Shown: positions 17,498 to 26,438 of the stretch, piece after piece | Numbering within the stretch: position 1 is the stretch's first letter | Layout: every line of letters begins with the position of its first letter | Origin: Meridianimaribacter flavus | Lineage (GTDB): Bacteria > Bacteroidota > Bacteroidia > Flavobacteriales > Flavobacteriaceae | Assembly (NCBI RefSeq): GCF_004366715.1 | Contig: NZ_SOQZ01000001.1 | Location: 248,001 to 312,000, forward strand | DNA: 64,000 nt | Direction: 5' to 3' | Translations under genes and position numbers: made by a program | The notes under the pieces: model-generated | Databases searched by the model: none | Told to the model about the DNA's origin: nothing | Seen by the model: only the letters and a program-made list of their open reading frames with translations

Positions 17498-18400
17498 TTA
17501 AACCCAATTTTTAGGGTTTTGTAATACTTTAATTAGTTTTTCTTCTTCACTTCCTGTTTCAGGATGATGGTCATAAATCCATTGCACATGAGGTGGTAAG
17601 CTCATTAAGATACTTTCAATACGACCATTTGTTTTTAGTCCAAACAACGTGCCTTTATCGTGCACCAAATTAAACTCTACATAACGACCACGTCTTATTT
17701 CTTGCCAATTTCTTTGAGTTTCAGTGTATGGTAGCTGCTTGCGTTTTTCAACAATTGGAACGTAAGCTTCTAAAAAGCTATTGCCAACTTCGGTTACAAA
17801 ATCATACCAATTTTCCATGCTCATTTCATCTGTTGCTTTGCAATAATCAAAGAATAACCCACCAATACCACGTGCTTCGTTACGATGTGTGTTGTAAAAA
17901 TATTCATCACATCGTGCTTTGTAGTTTGGGTAAAACTCTGCATTGTGTTTGTCGCAAGCCGTTTTACAAGTTTGGTGAAAATGTTTTGCGTCTTCCTCAA
18001 AGAGATAGTATGGTGTTAAATCTTGTCCGCCACCAAACCATTGGTCAACAATGTTTCCGTTTTGGTCATACATTTCAAAGTATCGCCAATTGGCATGAAC
18101 CGTTGGAACCATTGGATTTTTTGGGTGAAGCACTAAACTCAATCCACAAGCAAAAAAGTCGGCATCTTTTACGCCAAAATAGTTTTGCATGCTCTCAGGT
18201 AAAGCACCATGAACAGCAGAAATATTTACACCTCCTTTTTCAAAAACAGCTCCATTTTCAATAACACGAGTACGTCCACCACCACCTTCAGGTCGTTTCC
18301 AAAGGTCTTCTTTAAATTGAGCAACACCATCAATAGTCTCGAGTTTTGACGTGATAGTGTTTTGTAAATCTTGTATATATTGATAGAATTTATCTTTCAT
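17498..18400 (-). CDS. hemF: Coproporphyrinogen III oxidase, oxygen-dependent
   Basis: 300-residue HemF, which uses O2 to decarboxylate coproporphyrinogen III to protoporphyrinogen IX. Family segments visible are a GGGGRTRVI motif near 38, ISAVHG, VPTVHANWRYFE and DQWFGGGQDLTPYY. I start at ATG 18400 (MKDKFYQY). An in-frame ATG at 18436 would overlap the preceding acetyltransferase gene and add twelve residues outside the family profile. Being strictly aerobic, the enzyme implies haem synthesis under oxygen unless a HemN exists elsewhere. Ten bases follow the GNAT gene. Confidence 0.96.
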   Translation of the reverse strand: MKDKFYQYIQDLQNTITSKLETIDGVAQFKEDLWKRPEGGGGRTRVIENGAVFEKGGVNISAVHGALPESMQNYFGVKDADFFACGLSLVLHPKNPMVPTVHANWRYFEMYDQNGNIVDQWFGGGQDLTPYYLFEEDAKHFHQTCKTACDKHNAEFYPNYKARCDEYFYNTHRNEARGIGGLFFDYCKATDEMSMENWYDFVTEVGNSFLEAYVPIVEKRKQLPYTETQRNWQEIRRGRYVEFNLVHDKGTLFGLKTNGRIESILMSLPPHVQWIYDHHPETGSEEEKLIKVLQNPKNWV

Positions 18401-18410
18401 GATTATTGTT

Positions 18411-18950
18411 TTAAAAGGCTTCTTTATGCAATTCATAAAGTTCCATATCTAGAGTAGATTTCCCAGAAACATACTCTTTTGGTAAGGTTTTAACCCAAGT
18501 AAATCCAGAACGCTCAGCGACATTTACACTTTCGGTATTAGTTTTATGTACTACTATTTGCAACGTGTTTAATTGTAATTCTGAAAAGGCAAAATTTGTT
18601 ACTGCTTTAATGCTTTTGGTCATCCAGCCATTACCAGAATATTTGCTTCCTAAGCAATATGCGAATTCACCTAATTTAGATTGATAATCCAAGTGTTTTA
18701 AAATCACTAAGCCAGCAATAGCATTAGAGTCTTTATCTTTTATGGCAAAAGTGAATTCGGTTTTATTCTGTATTTCACTATTCTTTTTTTTGATATAGTC
18801 TTTTGAAGCGTCTTCAGAAATATTCTGAGATAGTGTTATTGGTAAATACTTTTGAAATCGTTTTCCGTTAGAAATCATTAATCGGCTTAAGTTTGAAGCG
18901 TCTGAGGGTTGTAACGTTTCTAATCGAAATATGTCAGTAACCAATACCAT
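18411..18950 (-). CDS. GNAT acetyltransferase, RimJ/RimL type
   Basis: 179 residues. The order of an N-terminal RLETLQPSDASNLSRL strand-helix, a central FTFAIKDKDSNAIAG strand and a NTESVNVAERSGF helix near 150 fits the RimJ/RimL-type N-acetyltransferases. The acceptor is unknown. It is packed between the EI24 gene (2-base gap) and hemF (10-base gap) in the haem run, so it is co-expressed with haem enzymes, but there is no sequence sign that it modifies any of them. Confidence 0.8.
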   Translation of the reverse strand: MVLVTDIFRLETLQPSDASNLSRLMISNGKRFQKYLPITLSQNISEDASKDYIKKKNSEIQNKTEFTFAIKDKDSNAIAGLVILKHLDYQSKLGEFAYCLGSKYSGNGWMTKSIKAVTNFAFSELQLNTLQIVVHKTNTESVNVAERSGFTWVKTLPKEYVSGKSTLDMELYELHKEAF

Positions 18951-18952
18951 TT

Positions 18953-19711
18953 TTAAGCGTTTGATGAAATATGATTATTGGCTTTTAAAATAGAAACGGT
19001 CTCTTTTGAAGCTGCTGTAACCGAAAACGGTAATACCAAAATAACTCCCAAAACAGGAATTAACAAAAACAGCATAAACACAATACCATTACCTATGGCA
19101 ACACCTCTATTTTTACGAACAAAACGTAAACTTTCGGCATATTTAAAATGACGTTCTAAGGTATAGTCCATGTTTCCAAATCCAGCATAGTAGGCTTGTA
19201 CTAAAAACAATATAATACTAGACAAGAACCCTATTACAGGAATAAAACTTATAAGAAGAATAGGAATGGTAAGTAAGAGCTCCATACATAGGTTTCTGAG
19301 GTTAATTCTAATACCTCTCCACAGTTGCTCCTTAAACGAAGTGTTTCTATGAGAATGCTCTTCAATATTTAGTAAGTAAGCTTCAATTTTTTCAGACACA
19401 GGACTCATAAAAGGCGCAGACAATGCCATAATAATATGCTTGTATAAAATAAGCCCTAAAATAATAATAGTAAGACCACCTATAACATTACTAATTGTAG
19501 TAAAAGTTTCTTTTCCCCAATCCCAAACCCAAATTTTTGAGATGTAAAACCCTAAATTATCAGAAAGCCCATAAGCAGAAAGTCCTATAACTATTGCTGT
19601 AAATAAGCTAATAGCCATAGGAATAGCAAAATACTTCCAGAGCTTAAGTTTTGAAATTAAACCCAAAGCTCCAAAGTATGCTTGTATGCCTTTTGCTATG
19701 TTTTTAAACAT
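18953..19711 (-). CDS. EI24/CysZ-like membrane protein
   Basis: 252-residue integral membrane protein. Hydrophobic segments lie at about 28-50, 75-100, 145-170 and 205-230, with a central amphipathic [18 protein letters not shown] segment and [15 protein letters not shown], both characteristic of the EI24/CysZ family. CysZ members transport sulfate; the role of the Bacteroidota forms is unproven. Its start overlaps the hemE stop by eight bases, showing translational coupling. A role in moving a haem precursor is only a guess from position. Confidence 0.8.
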   Translation of the reverse strand: MFKNIAKGIQAYFGALGLISKLKLWKYFAIPMAISLFTAIVIGLSAYGLSDNLGFYISKIWVWDWGKETFTTISNVIGGLTIIILGLILYKHIIMALSAPFMSPVSEKIEAYLLNIEEHSHRNTSFKEQLWRGIRINLRNLCMELLLTIPILLISFIPVIGFLSSIILFLVQAYYAGFGNMDYTLERHFKYAESLRFVRKNRGVAIGNGIVFMLFLLIPVLGVILVLPFSVTAASKETVSILKANNHISSNA

Positions 19712-20765
19712 GATACTCTTTTACTGCATCAACAAACGCTTTAGCATTATCTAAAGGAATGTTTGGTAGTATACCATGACCTAAATTTACGATATATTTA
19801 TCCTTTCCAAACTCATTTATCATTTGATGCACCATTTTTTTAATTTCAGCAGGAGGAGACAATAATCTTGAAGGATCAAAATTTCCTTGTAGTGTAATAT
19901 TTCCACCTGTTAGGTAGCGTGCATTTTTAGCAGAACATGTCCAGTCTACTCCTAAAGCCGAAGCACCAGATTTTGACATTTCATTAAGCGCAAACCAACA
20001 ACCTTTTCCGAAGGCAATAACAGGAGCATCGTCTTTTAACGCGTCAATAATTTGTTGAATATATTGCCATGAAAATTCTTGATAATCTACAGGAGACAAC
20101 ATGCCTCCCCAAGAATCAAATACTTGAACTGCATTACAACCTGCTTTTACCTTTTCTTTTAAATAAGCAATAGTAGTGTCGGTAATTTTTTGAAGTAATT
20201 GATGCGCAGCAATAGGATTGGTAAAACAAAACTCTTTAGCTTTATCAAAATTTTTGCTGCCTTGACCTTGTACACAATAACATAAAATGGTCCAAGGAGA
20301 ACCCGCAAAACCTATTAAAGGAATCTCATTGTTTAACTTTTCTTTGGTGGCTTTTATAGCTTGGTAAACATAATCTAATGCAGTGGTTACGTCAGGAACA
20401 ATAACATTATCGACATCTTTTTGAGAGCGAACCGGATTAGGTAAATACGGACCAAAATTAGGTTTCATTTGTACCTCGATGTTCATAGCTTGAGGAATAA
20501 CCAAAATATCTGAAAACAAAATGGCAGCGTCCATACCATATCTGCGTATAGGCTGTACGGTAATTTCACTTGCTAACTCAGGTGTTTGGCAACGTGTAAA
20601 GAAGTCGTACTTAGCTTTTATTTCCATAAATTCAGGAAGATAACGCCCTGCTTGACGCATCATCCATACAGGAGGACGGTTAACAGTTTCTCCTTTTAAT
20701 GCTCTTAAGAATAAATCGTTGCGAATACCTTCGGAAGAAGGTATCTTATTAATGTTGTTTTCCAT
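19704..20765 (-). CDS. hemE: Uroporphyrinogen decarboxylase
   Basis: 353-residue cytoplasmic enzyme that removes four carboxyl groups from uroporphyrinogen III. The first signature [17 protein letters not shown] is at about 31-47, followed by the Asp-containing AAILFSDIL segment and a [10 protein letters not shown](C)Y motif. The length is normal. It lies 53 bases downstream of hemCD and overlaps the EI24 gene by eight bases. Confidence 0.97.
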   Translation of the reverse strand: MENNINKIPSSEGIRNDLFLRALKGETVNRPPVWMMRQAGRYLPEFMEIKAKYDFFTRCQTPELASEITVQPIRRYGMDAAILFSDILVIPQAMNIEVQMKPNFGPYLPNPVRSQKDVDNVIVPDVTTALDYVYQAIKATKEKLNNEIPLIGFAGSPWTILCYCVQGQGSKNFDKAKEFCFTNPIAAHQLLQKITDTTIAYLKEKVKAGCNAVQVFDSWGGMLSPVDYQEFSWQYIQQIIDALKDDAPVIAFGKGCWFALNEMSKSGASALGVDWTCSAKNARYLTGGNITLQGNFDPSRLLSPPAEIKKMVHQMINEFGKDKYIVNLGHGILPNIPLDNAKAFVDAVKEYHV

Positions 20766-20818
20766 ATTTATGTTATTCCTGGATTGTCAGGAATTTAGTT
20801 TAATTGTAACTTTATGTT

Positions 20819-22408
20819 TTAAGGTTTCTGCTTTCGCAGGAAATATTCATTCACCAATTCAATAACGCTTTCAACAGTTGGTACTTTTGCAACACGAACA
20901 TCTTTAAAATGCTTTTGTGCTTCTTTAGCTGTGGTTTCTCCAATGCAAAACGCAACAACTTCAGTGTTGTTTTGCTGTACAAAACTCTCTACTGTTGAAG
21001 GGCTATAAAACATGACACTTTCAATAGCTTTATCAACTTTTAAAGCATCGTATTTTGTTTGGTAGGCTTCAACTTCGTTAAGTTTTATTTGGTGCTCGTT
21101 TAAAATATTTGGTAAATCTTCAAGTCTTATGTCACTACAAAAAAATGTAGCTTCAGTGCCATCCATAAATTCAACCATATATTCAGCTAAAGCTTTAGCA
21201 TTCTTTTCAGAATGGGTAACTTTTCCTATTCTTTGCTCTATTAATCGCTTGGTACGACGACCAACACAATAAATGTTTTTAAATTTTAATTCTTCAGCTG
21301 GACAATTGGTTAAAATAGCTTCTACTGCATTTTTACTAGTGATAATCACGTTTTCTATTGGTGATTTTAAAACAGTAGGCGGAATTCTATTTAAGCTAAT
21401 TTTAATAGCATCGTTGCTTTCAACCACTAAATTTTCATTAAACAGAAAACGCTGGTCTTCGGTTAAAGACTTGGTAGAATAGATGTTTGTAGGTTTGCCT
21501 GAATGTTTAATATCATCCATAAGACGTTTGCCACCACGCTCAATAATATAATCGCTTGCATATTGTGCAATGTCATGATGGTTGCCTAATTTTTCTGAAC
21601 GTGAAACTTCAATTTTTTTGCTTCCGTCAGGACTTAACAATACACCTTTAAAATGAACTTCTTCGTTTTTGATAACTGCTAATGCGCCAATTGGAGCAGA
21701 GCAACCACCTTCTAGTAGTCTTAAAAACTGACGTTCAATAGTGGTGCATATTTCAGTATCTTCGTGGTTTATTTGTTGGCAAATGGCTTTAGTTTCTTCG
21801 TCATCGTCCAATGCAACTACCATTATAGCACCTTGTGCTGGAGCTGGTATCATCCAGTCTAGATTGATTGAAGTTTCAGGTCTTATCCCTAATCGTCCTA
21901 ATCCTGCAGCAGCAAAAATGGCTCCATTCCAATCGTTGTCTTCAAGTTTTTGAAGTCTTAAATTTACATTTCCTCTTAAATCTACAACGTTGTGAGTTGG
22001 ATAGCGGTTAAGCCATTGCGCTCTTCTGCGTAAACTTCCTGTTGCGATAACACCTTCTCTTTGTGATAAAAACTCTTCGTTGTTTTTAAATACCAAAAGA
22101 TCTTTAGTATTACCACGTTTTAAAACAGCAGCTTGTACAATACCATTAGGTAAAATTGTTGGTACATCTTTTAGAGAATGAACAGCAATGTCAATATCTC
22201 CATTAAGCATAGCAATGTCCAATGTTTTAGTGAAAACACCAGTGATTCCTAGCTCATACAATGGTTTGTCAAGCACTAAGTCGCCAGTTGACTTTACAGG
22301 AACAAGTACAGTTTTGTGTCCTAATTGTTCTAGTTGTTGTTGTACAGTTTTGGCTTGCCACAGTGCAAGTTCACTATCGCGAGTTCCAATTCTAATGAGT
22401 TTAGACAT
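20819..22408 (-). CDS. hemCD: Fused hydroxymethylbilane synthase / uroporphyrinogen-III synthase
   Basis: 529 residues, two enzymes in one chain. The N-terminal HemC part (1 to about 305) has the catalytic Asp81 (HSLKD), an arginine-rich RRRAQWL loop and Cys236 (EGGCSAPIGA), which carries the dipyrromethane cofactor. The C-terminal part (about 320-529) has the weakly conserved HemD pattern: VIITSKNAVEAI, then IYCVGRRTKRLI, and an end with VMFYSPSTVESF and FCIGETTAKEA. The fusion would hand hydroxymethylbilane directly to ring closure. Such fusions occur in flavobacteria. The start ATG overlaps the hemA stop by eight bases. Confidence 0.94.
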   Translation of the reverse strand: MSKLIRIGTRDSELALWQAKTVQQQLEQLGHKTVLVPVKSTGDLVLDKPLYELGITGVFTKTLDIAMLNGDIDIAVHSLKDVPTILPNGIVQAAVLKRGNTKDLLVFKNNEEFLSQREGVIATGSLRRRAQWLNRYPTHNVVDLRGNVNLRLQKLEDNDWNGAIFAAAGLGRLGIRPETSINLDWMIPAPAQGAIMVVALDDDEETKAICQQINHEDTEICTTIERQFLRLLEGGCSAPIGALAVIKNEEVHFKGVLLSPDGSKKIEVSRSEKLGNHHDIAQYASDYIIERGGKRLMDDIKHSGKPTNIYSTKSLTEDQRFLFNENLVVESNDAIKISLNRIPPTVLKSPIENVIITSKNAVEAILTNCPAEELKFKNIYCVGRRTKRLIEQRIGKVTHSEKNAKALAEYMVEFMDGTEATFFCSDIRLEDLPNILNEHQIKLNEVEAYQTKYDALKVDKAIESVMFYSPSTVESFVQQNNTEVVAFCIGETTAKEAQKHFKDVRVAKVPTVESVIELVNEYFLRKQKP

Positions 22409-23666
22409 GGTTTTTTGAAGGTTCTTCTAACTGAAATACTTTTTTAATTAATTCAAGGCTTTCAATGGTAGAAATGCCATCATCTTTTAAATGATGTGCA
22501 AAATGATTGGTTATTTTTTGAATAATATTGTTGCTGATGAGTTCAGCTTGTGCTTCATTAAAATCGACTAATTTTTTACGTTGCGAATCTAGTTCAGCAA
22601 TTTTAAAATCGTTGAGCTTGTGTTTTAATGCTTTTATGGTTGGTGCAAATTTTCTTGTCTCTAGCCAATTATTGAATTCAATTTTAATCTCTTCAATAAT
22701 GGTTTCGGCATAAGGAACTTGACCTTTTCGCTTTTCAAGCGTTTCGTCAGTAATTTGAGATAAATCGTCGAGGTGTATTAATGTAATGTTGCTCAAGTCT
22801 TTTACATTACTGTCAACATTCTTTGGGATAGATAAATCTAAAACTAACAAAGGTTTTTTACTTTGTATTAAGTGTTTATCAACCGTTGGGTTTTGTGCTC
22901 CTGTTGCTACAATTAATATGTCAGATGCGTTTATTTCTTCTTGAAGATTAGCATAATCCTTAACCAACACATTAAACTTTCCAGCAACTTCTTCGGCTTT
23001 GGTTTTTGTTCGGTTAATTAATGTAATGTGCTCGTTTTTGGTATGTTTAATGAGGTTTTCGCAAGTATTTCTACCTATTTTTCCTGTTCCAAAAAGCAAT
23101 ATGTTTTTGTTTGAAATATCACTTACATTATTCAAAATATATTGAACTGAAGCAAAAGAAACCGATGTTGCTCCTGATGAAATATCAGTTTCGGTCTTAA
23201 TACGTTTACTGGCTTGTATTACTGCATTTACCAAACGCTCTAAATAGGCGTTAAGCAAACCTTCTTTTTTAGCAGATTTTGCGCTAACTTTTAATTGGCT
23301 TATAATTTCAAAATCACCAAGGATTTGACTGTCCAGTCCACAACCTACTCTAAAAATATGAGAAATAGCTTCGGTGTTTTTGTAGATATAGGCAACGTTT
23401 TGAAACTCTTCAACAGTACCTTTTGTGTTGTCACAAAGCAATTTTATTAATTGGTATGGATGTTCAGCAAAACCGTAAATTTCGGTTCTGTTACATGTAG
23501 AAATAACTATTAAGCTTTCAACTCCATTGATTTTAGCTTGTTGATACAAGGCTTGTTTACCTTGTTCGTCTAAGCTAAAATGTCCTCTAATTTCAGCATC
23601 AGCCTTTTTGTAGCTTAAGCCAATAGCATAAAAGTAGGTCGTCTTTGATTTATTATTGTATTCCAT
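22401..23666 (-). CDS. hemA: Glutamyl-tRNA reductase
   Basis: 421 residues; first step of the C5 haem pathway, reducing Glu-tRNA(Glu) to glutamate-1-semialdehyde with NADPH. The nucleophile is Cys58 in VISTCNRTEIYG. The NADPH site is LFGTGKIGRNTCENL. A C-terminal dimerisation helix follows. I start at ATG 23666 (MEYNNKSK). The frame runs on upstream to 23738, but that adds a hydrophobic stretch foreign to the family and includes promoter-like sequence. It heads the leftward run hemA-hemCD-hemE-EI24-GNAT-hemF-hemB. The partner aminotransferase hemL is not in the window. Confidence 0.95.
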   Translation of the reverse strand: MEYNNKSKTTYFYAIGLSYKKADAEIRGHFSLDEQGKQALYQQAKINGVESLIVISTCNRTEIYGFAEHPYQLIKLLCDNTKGTVEEFQNVAYIYKNTEAISHIFRVGCGLDSQILGDFEIISQLKVSAKSAKKEGLLNAYLERLVNAVIQASKRIKTETDISSGATSVSFASVQYILNNVSDISNKNILLFGTGKIGRNTCENLIKHTKNEHITLINRTKTKAEEVAGKFNVLVKDYANLQEEINASDILIVATGAQNPTVDKHLIQSKKPLLVLDLSIPKNVDSNVKDLSNITLIHLDDLSQITDETLEKRKGQVPYAETIIEEIKIEFNNWLETRKFAPTIKALKHKLNDFKIAELDSQRKKLVDFNEAQAELISNNIIQKITNHFAHHLKDDGISTIESLELIKKVFQLEEPSKNHV

Positions 23667-23692
23667 TAAATCTATTTGGAAAAATATGAAAA

Positions 23693-23700
23693 CAAAAATA
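23693..23700 (-). promoter_or_regulatory. Candidate -7 element for the hem run
   Basis: TATTTTTG on the minus strand, fitting TAnnTTTG, 26 bases before the hemA start. No TTTG stands at the usual 19-base spacing upstream, so this is a weak call. Confidence 0.35.
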
Positions 23701-23777
23701 TAAGTATCATCGACAAAAAAATAACGCTCAAAGAACAATAAGTATCGCTTGTGGTTTTTTAACGTAGTTTTTTAATA

Positions 23778-23799
23778 AAATGTGATAATTGTCATATTT
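23778..23799. promoter_or_regulatory. Crp/Fnr-like operator between hemA and the AraC gene
   Basis: AAATGTGA, six bases (TAATTG), then TCATATTT. This differs at one position from the classic Crp palindrome AAATGTGA-N6-TCACATTT. It overlaps a plus-strand TAnnTTTG match (TATTTTTG, 23795-23802), so a bound protein would cover the promoter of the AraC gene, and it lies about 110 bases upstream of hemA. No Crp-family gene is in the window. Confidence 0.5.
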
Positions 23800-23859
23800 T
23801 TGTAGAATTAACAACGCTTTTAAAGCTTTTAGTTTAGAATCAATCTAAATAATATTAAA

Positions 23860-24759
23860 ATGAATTCAAGTTTTAATACCATAAAAAATATCGCTAAAGG
23901 GTCTTTTAACGAAGTTGAAATTGATAAAGATTTTTATGTGCTTACTTATCAAAACAATAATGATGAGGTTGAAACACTTGAGCGAGAAATAGATAGTAGT
24001 TTTATACAATTTCACTTTTGTTTAAAAGGCTCAAGTAATTTTATTTTTAACAACGGAAATTACACCTTAGAGATTAAAGATGAAAACTCGTTGTTGCTTT
24101 ACAATCCACAACGCGATTTGCCTATTCACCTTAAAAGTAATCCTGATAGTTGGTTGGTTTCGGTTTTAATTTCTATTAAAAAATTCCATAGCTTGTTTTC
24201 TCAAGAAGCCGATTATATTACGTTTCTAAGTGATGATAACAAGGATAAAAAGTATTATAAAGATGGAAAAATTACACCATCAATGGCTGTTGTGTTAACT
24301 CAGCTTATTCATTACAACCTTAATAAGTCAATCAAAAACCTTTACTTTAAAGGGAAAGCTTATGAACTTTTAAGTTTGTATTTCAATAGAAGTGAAGATG
24401 CAAATATTGAACAATGTCCATTTTTGGTAGATGAAACCAATGTGATAAAAATTAGAAAGGCTAAAGATATCATTATTGCTCGTATGACAGAGCCTCCTAC
24501 ACTGCAAGAGTTAGCTGATGAAATTCAACTTAGCTTAAAGAAACTAAAAGAAGGTTTTAAAGAAATTTATGGCGATTCAGTTTTTAGTTTTTTATTTGAT
24601 TATAAAATGGAAGTTGCTAGAAAACTACTAGAGTCAGGAAACAATAATGTTAACGAAGTAGGACTTAAAGTTGGGTACAGTACTGCAAGCCATTTTATTT
24701 CAGCTTTCAAGAAAAAGTATGGAACAACTCCAAAAAAGTATTTAATGTCATTAACCTAA
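23860..24759 (+). CDS. AraC-family regulator, PchR-like
   Basis: 299 residues. An N-terminal sensor part (about 1-185, no recognised ligand motif) is followed by a C-terminal double helix-turn-helix (about 200-299) with LQELADEIQLSLKKLKEGF and a second helix pair NEVGLKVGYSTASHF. The YFKGKAYELLSLYF segment and the LSLKKLKEGFKEIYG recognition region recall PchR-type regulators, which sense ferric siderophores in other bacteria. It is divergent from hemA and 45 bases upstream of an exported protein and hemH, so iron or haem control is a reasonable guess. The ligand and targets are unknown. Confidence 0.87.
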   Translation: MNSSFNTIKNIAKGSFNEVEIDKDFYVLTYQNNNDEVETLEREIDSSFIQFHFCLKGSSNFIFNNGNYTLEIKDENSLLLYNPQRDLPIHLKSNPDSWLVSVLISIKKFHSLFSQEADYITFLSDDNKDKKYYKDGKITPSMAVVLTQLIHYNLNKSIKNLYFKGKAYELLSLYFNRSEDANIEQCPFLVDETNVIKIRKAKDIIIARMTEPPTLQELADEIQLSLKKLKEGFKEIYGDSVFSFLFDYKMEVARKLLESGNNNVNEVGLKVGYSTASHFISAFKKKYGTTPKKYLMSLT

Positions 24760-24778
24760 AACTTGAATAATACTGTCG

Positions 24779-24786
24779 TATTTTTG
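24779..24786 (+). promoter_or_regulatory. Candidate -7 element upstream of the exported protein and hemH
   Basis: TATTTTTG, 18 bases before ATG 24805. No well-spaced TTTG upstream. It would give the hemH group its own promoter and argues against an upstream TTG start at 24763. Confidence 0.35.
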
Positions 24787-24804
24787 CTAAAAACAAATTT
24801 AATA

Positions 24805-25401
24805 ATGAAGCACTTTTTAACGCTTGCCCTTTTTTACCTTATATCTTTTTCAACATTTTCTCAATCTCATAAAGAGGTAATCACCAAAGAAGTCAATGTG
24901 TATTTCAACAATATGACAACTCAAAATTTTGATGGTGTTTTAGACTACATGTATCCAAAAATATTTGATATGGCTCCAAGAGCTCAAATGAAATTAGGTA
25001 TGGAACAAATGTTTAACGCTAAAGATATGCGTATTGAATTTTTGGCTAATGATATTACTAAAATTTCAGATAAAATGGAAGTGGATGATATTGCATACGC
25101 AGCCGTTTTTTATGATAGTAAAATGAAAATGACCTTCTTAACCGAAGACAACCAAACCCAAGAAGACAAAAAAGGATTTTTAATGTTTATGAAATCCACC
25201 ATGCAAACCCAATTTGGTGAAGATAATGTTACTGATGATTTAGACACTATGTCGTTAATTATAAAAATGAGTGCAACAATGTATGCGATTAACGATCCTC
25301 AATATCAAGGATGGAAGTTTTTAGGCAATGACGATGCACTTAAAATGTTAGTGGACAAAATTGTTCCAGAAACCGTTAGAACACAATTGCTAAATAATTA
25401 A
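24805..25401 (+). CDS. Exported protein of unknown function
   Basis: 198 residues with a clear signal peptide (MKHFLTLALFYLISFSTFSQ, cut near 20). The mature part is alpha/beta, rich in Met and Lys, with a VNVYFNNMTTQNFDGVLDYMYP segment reminiscent of the small alpha+beta barrel (SnoaL/NTF2-like) proteins, but I cannot assign a family. I start at ATG 24805; an in-frame TTG 42 bases upstream precedes the putative promoter. It stands 9 bases before hemH in the same direction, and a role in the haem/iron group is possible from position only. Confidence 0.7.
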   Translation: MKHFLTLALFYLISFSTFSQSHKEVITKEVNVYFNNMTTQNFDGVLDYMYPKIFDMAPRAQMKLGMEQMFNAKDMRIEFLANDITKISDKMEVDDIAYAAVFYDSKMKMTFLTEDNQTQEDKKGFLMFMKSTMQTQFGEDNVTDDLDTMSLIIKMSATMYAINDPQYQGWKFLGNDDALKMLVDKIVPETVRTQLLNN

Positions 25402-25410
25402 AATTGATTT

Positions 25411-26430
25411 ATGAAAGGCGTTTTACTTGTAAATCTAGGTTCTCCTGATAGTCCAAACCCAAAAGATGTAAAAAAGTATTTGGGTGAGTTTTTAATGGAC
25501 GAACGTGTTATTGATATTCCTTATCCTGCAAGAGCAGCTTTAGTAAAAGGAATTATTTTAAAAACAAGACCAAAGGCATCAGCAGCTGCTTACAAAAAGA
25601 TTTGGTGGGAAGAAGGTTCTCCGCTTATTGTAATTTCTGAACGTTTACAAAAAGGAATTCAACAGCATACTGATATTCCTATTGCATTAGCAATGCGTTA
25701 TGGAAGTATGACTATAAAAAAAGGATTGCAAGAGTTGGTAGATAAAGGTGTTGATGAGGTGTTACTATTTCCTTTGTATCCTCAGTTTGCAATGGCAACT
25801 ACCGAAACAATTACGGTTTTGGTTGATGAACTTCAAAAGGAATTTTTTCCAAATTTAAAGATTGAATCTGTTCCTGCATTTTACAATAAGCCAGATTATA
25901 TTGAGGTACTTTCAAACTCTATTCAATTTCATTTAAAAGATAAAAACCCTGAACACATATTGTTTTCTTATCATGGTGTTCCTGAACGTCATATTAGAAA
26001 AAGAGATGTTACAAAATCACATTGTAAAATTGATGGAAGCTGTTGTGTTACACCATCAAAAGCGCATGAGTTTTGTTATAGACATCAATGCTTGGAAGTT
26101 ACACGATTAGTTGCTGAAAAATTACAACTTAAAGAAGGTACTTACTCTACATCGTTTCAATCGAGATTAGGATTTGACCCATGGTTGCAACCTTATACTG
26201 ACCGAACTATTGAAAGAATGGGAAAACAAGGCACTAAAAATATGGCTATTGTTACACCAGCGTTTGTTAGTGATTGTCTAGAAACTCTTGAAGAAATTGC
26301 TATGGAAGGCGAAGAGATTTTTCATGAAATGGGAGGCGAAGAATTTACTACAATTCCTTGTTTAAACGATGATAAAGAGTTTGTTGAGCTATTGGCTAAA
26401 TGGATTAATACTTGGGTAAGTAAAAATTAA
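25411..26430 (+). CDS. hemH: Ferrochelatase
   Basis: 339 residues; inserts Fe2+ into protoporphyrin IX. It opens with GVLLVNLGSPDSP, and the catalytic His188 lies in SYHGVPERHI. A later FVSDCLETLEEI holds the conserved glutamate pair. An insert after residue 200 carries five cysteines (205, 211, 212, 222, 227) in a SHCKIDGSCC...FCYRHQC arrangement, which might hold a cluster or metal, unlike enterobacterial HemH. It is nine bases downstream of the exported protein gene and eight bases before a MATE gene. Confidence 0.97.
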   Translation: MKGVLLVNLGSPDSPNPKDVKKYLGEFLMDERVIDIPYPARAALVKGIILKTRPKASAAAYKKIWWEEGSPLIVISERLQKGIQQHTDIPIALAMRYGSMTIKKGLQELVDKGVDEVLLFPLYPQFAMATTETITVLVDELQKEFFPNLKIESVPAFYNKPDYIEVLSNSIQFHLKDKNPEHILFSYHGVPERHIRKRDVTKSHCKIDGSCCVTPSKAHEFCYRHQCLEVTRLVAEKLQLKEGTYSTSFQSRLGFDPWLQPYTDRTIERMGKQGTKNMAIVTPAFVSDCLETLEEIAMEGEEIFHEMGGEEFTTIPCLNDDKEFVELLAKWINTWVSKN

Positions 26431-26438
26431 AGCAATGA

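Noticed and set aside
18401-18436. Longer N-terminus for HemF
   Set aside because: It would overlap the upstream acetyltransferase gene and is not part of the family.
23667-23738. Longer N-terminus for HemA
   Set aside because: The extra residues are hydrophobic and foreign to the family, and the stretch holds a promoter-like TATTTTTG; MEYNN at 23666 fits.
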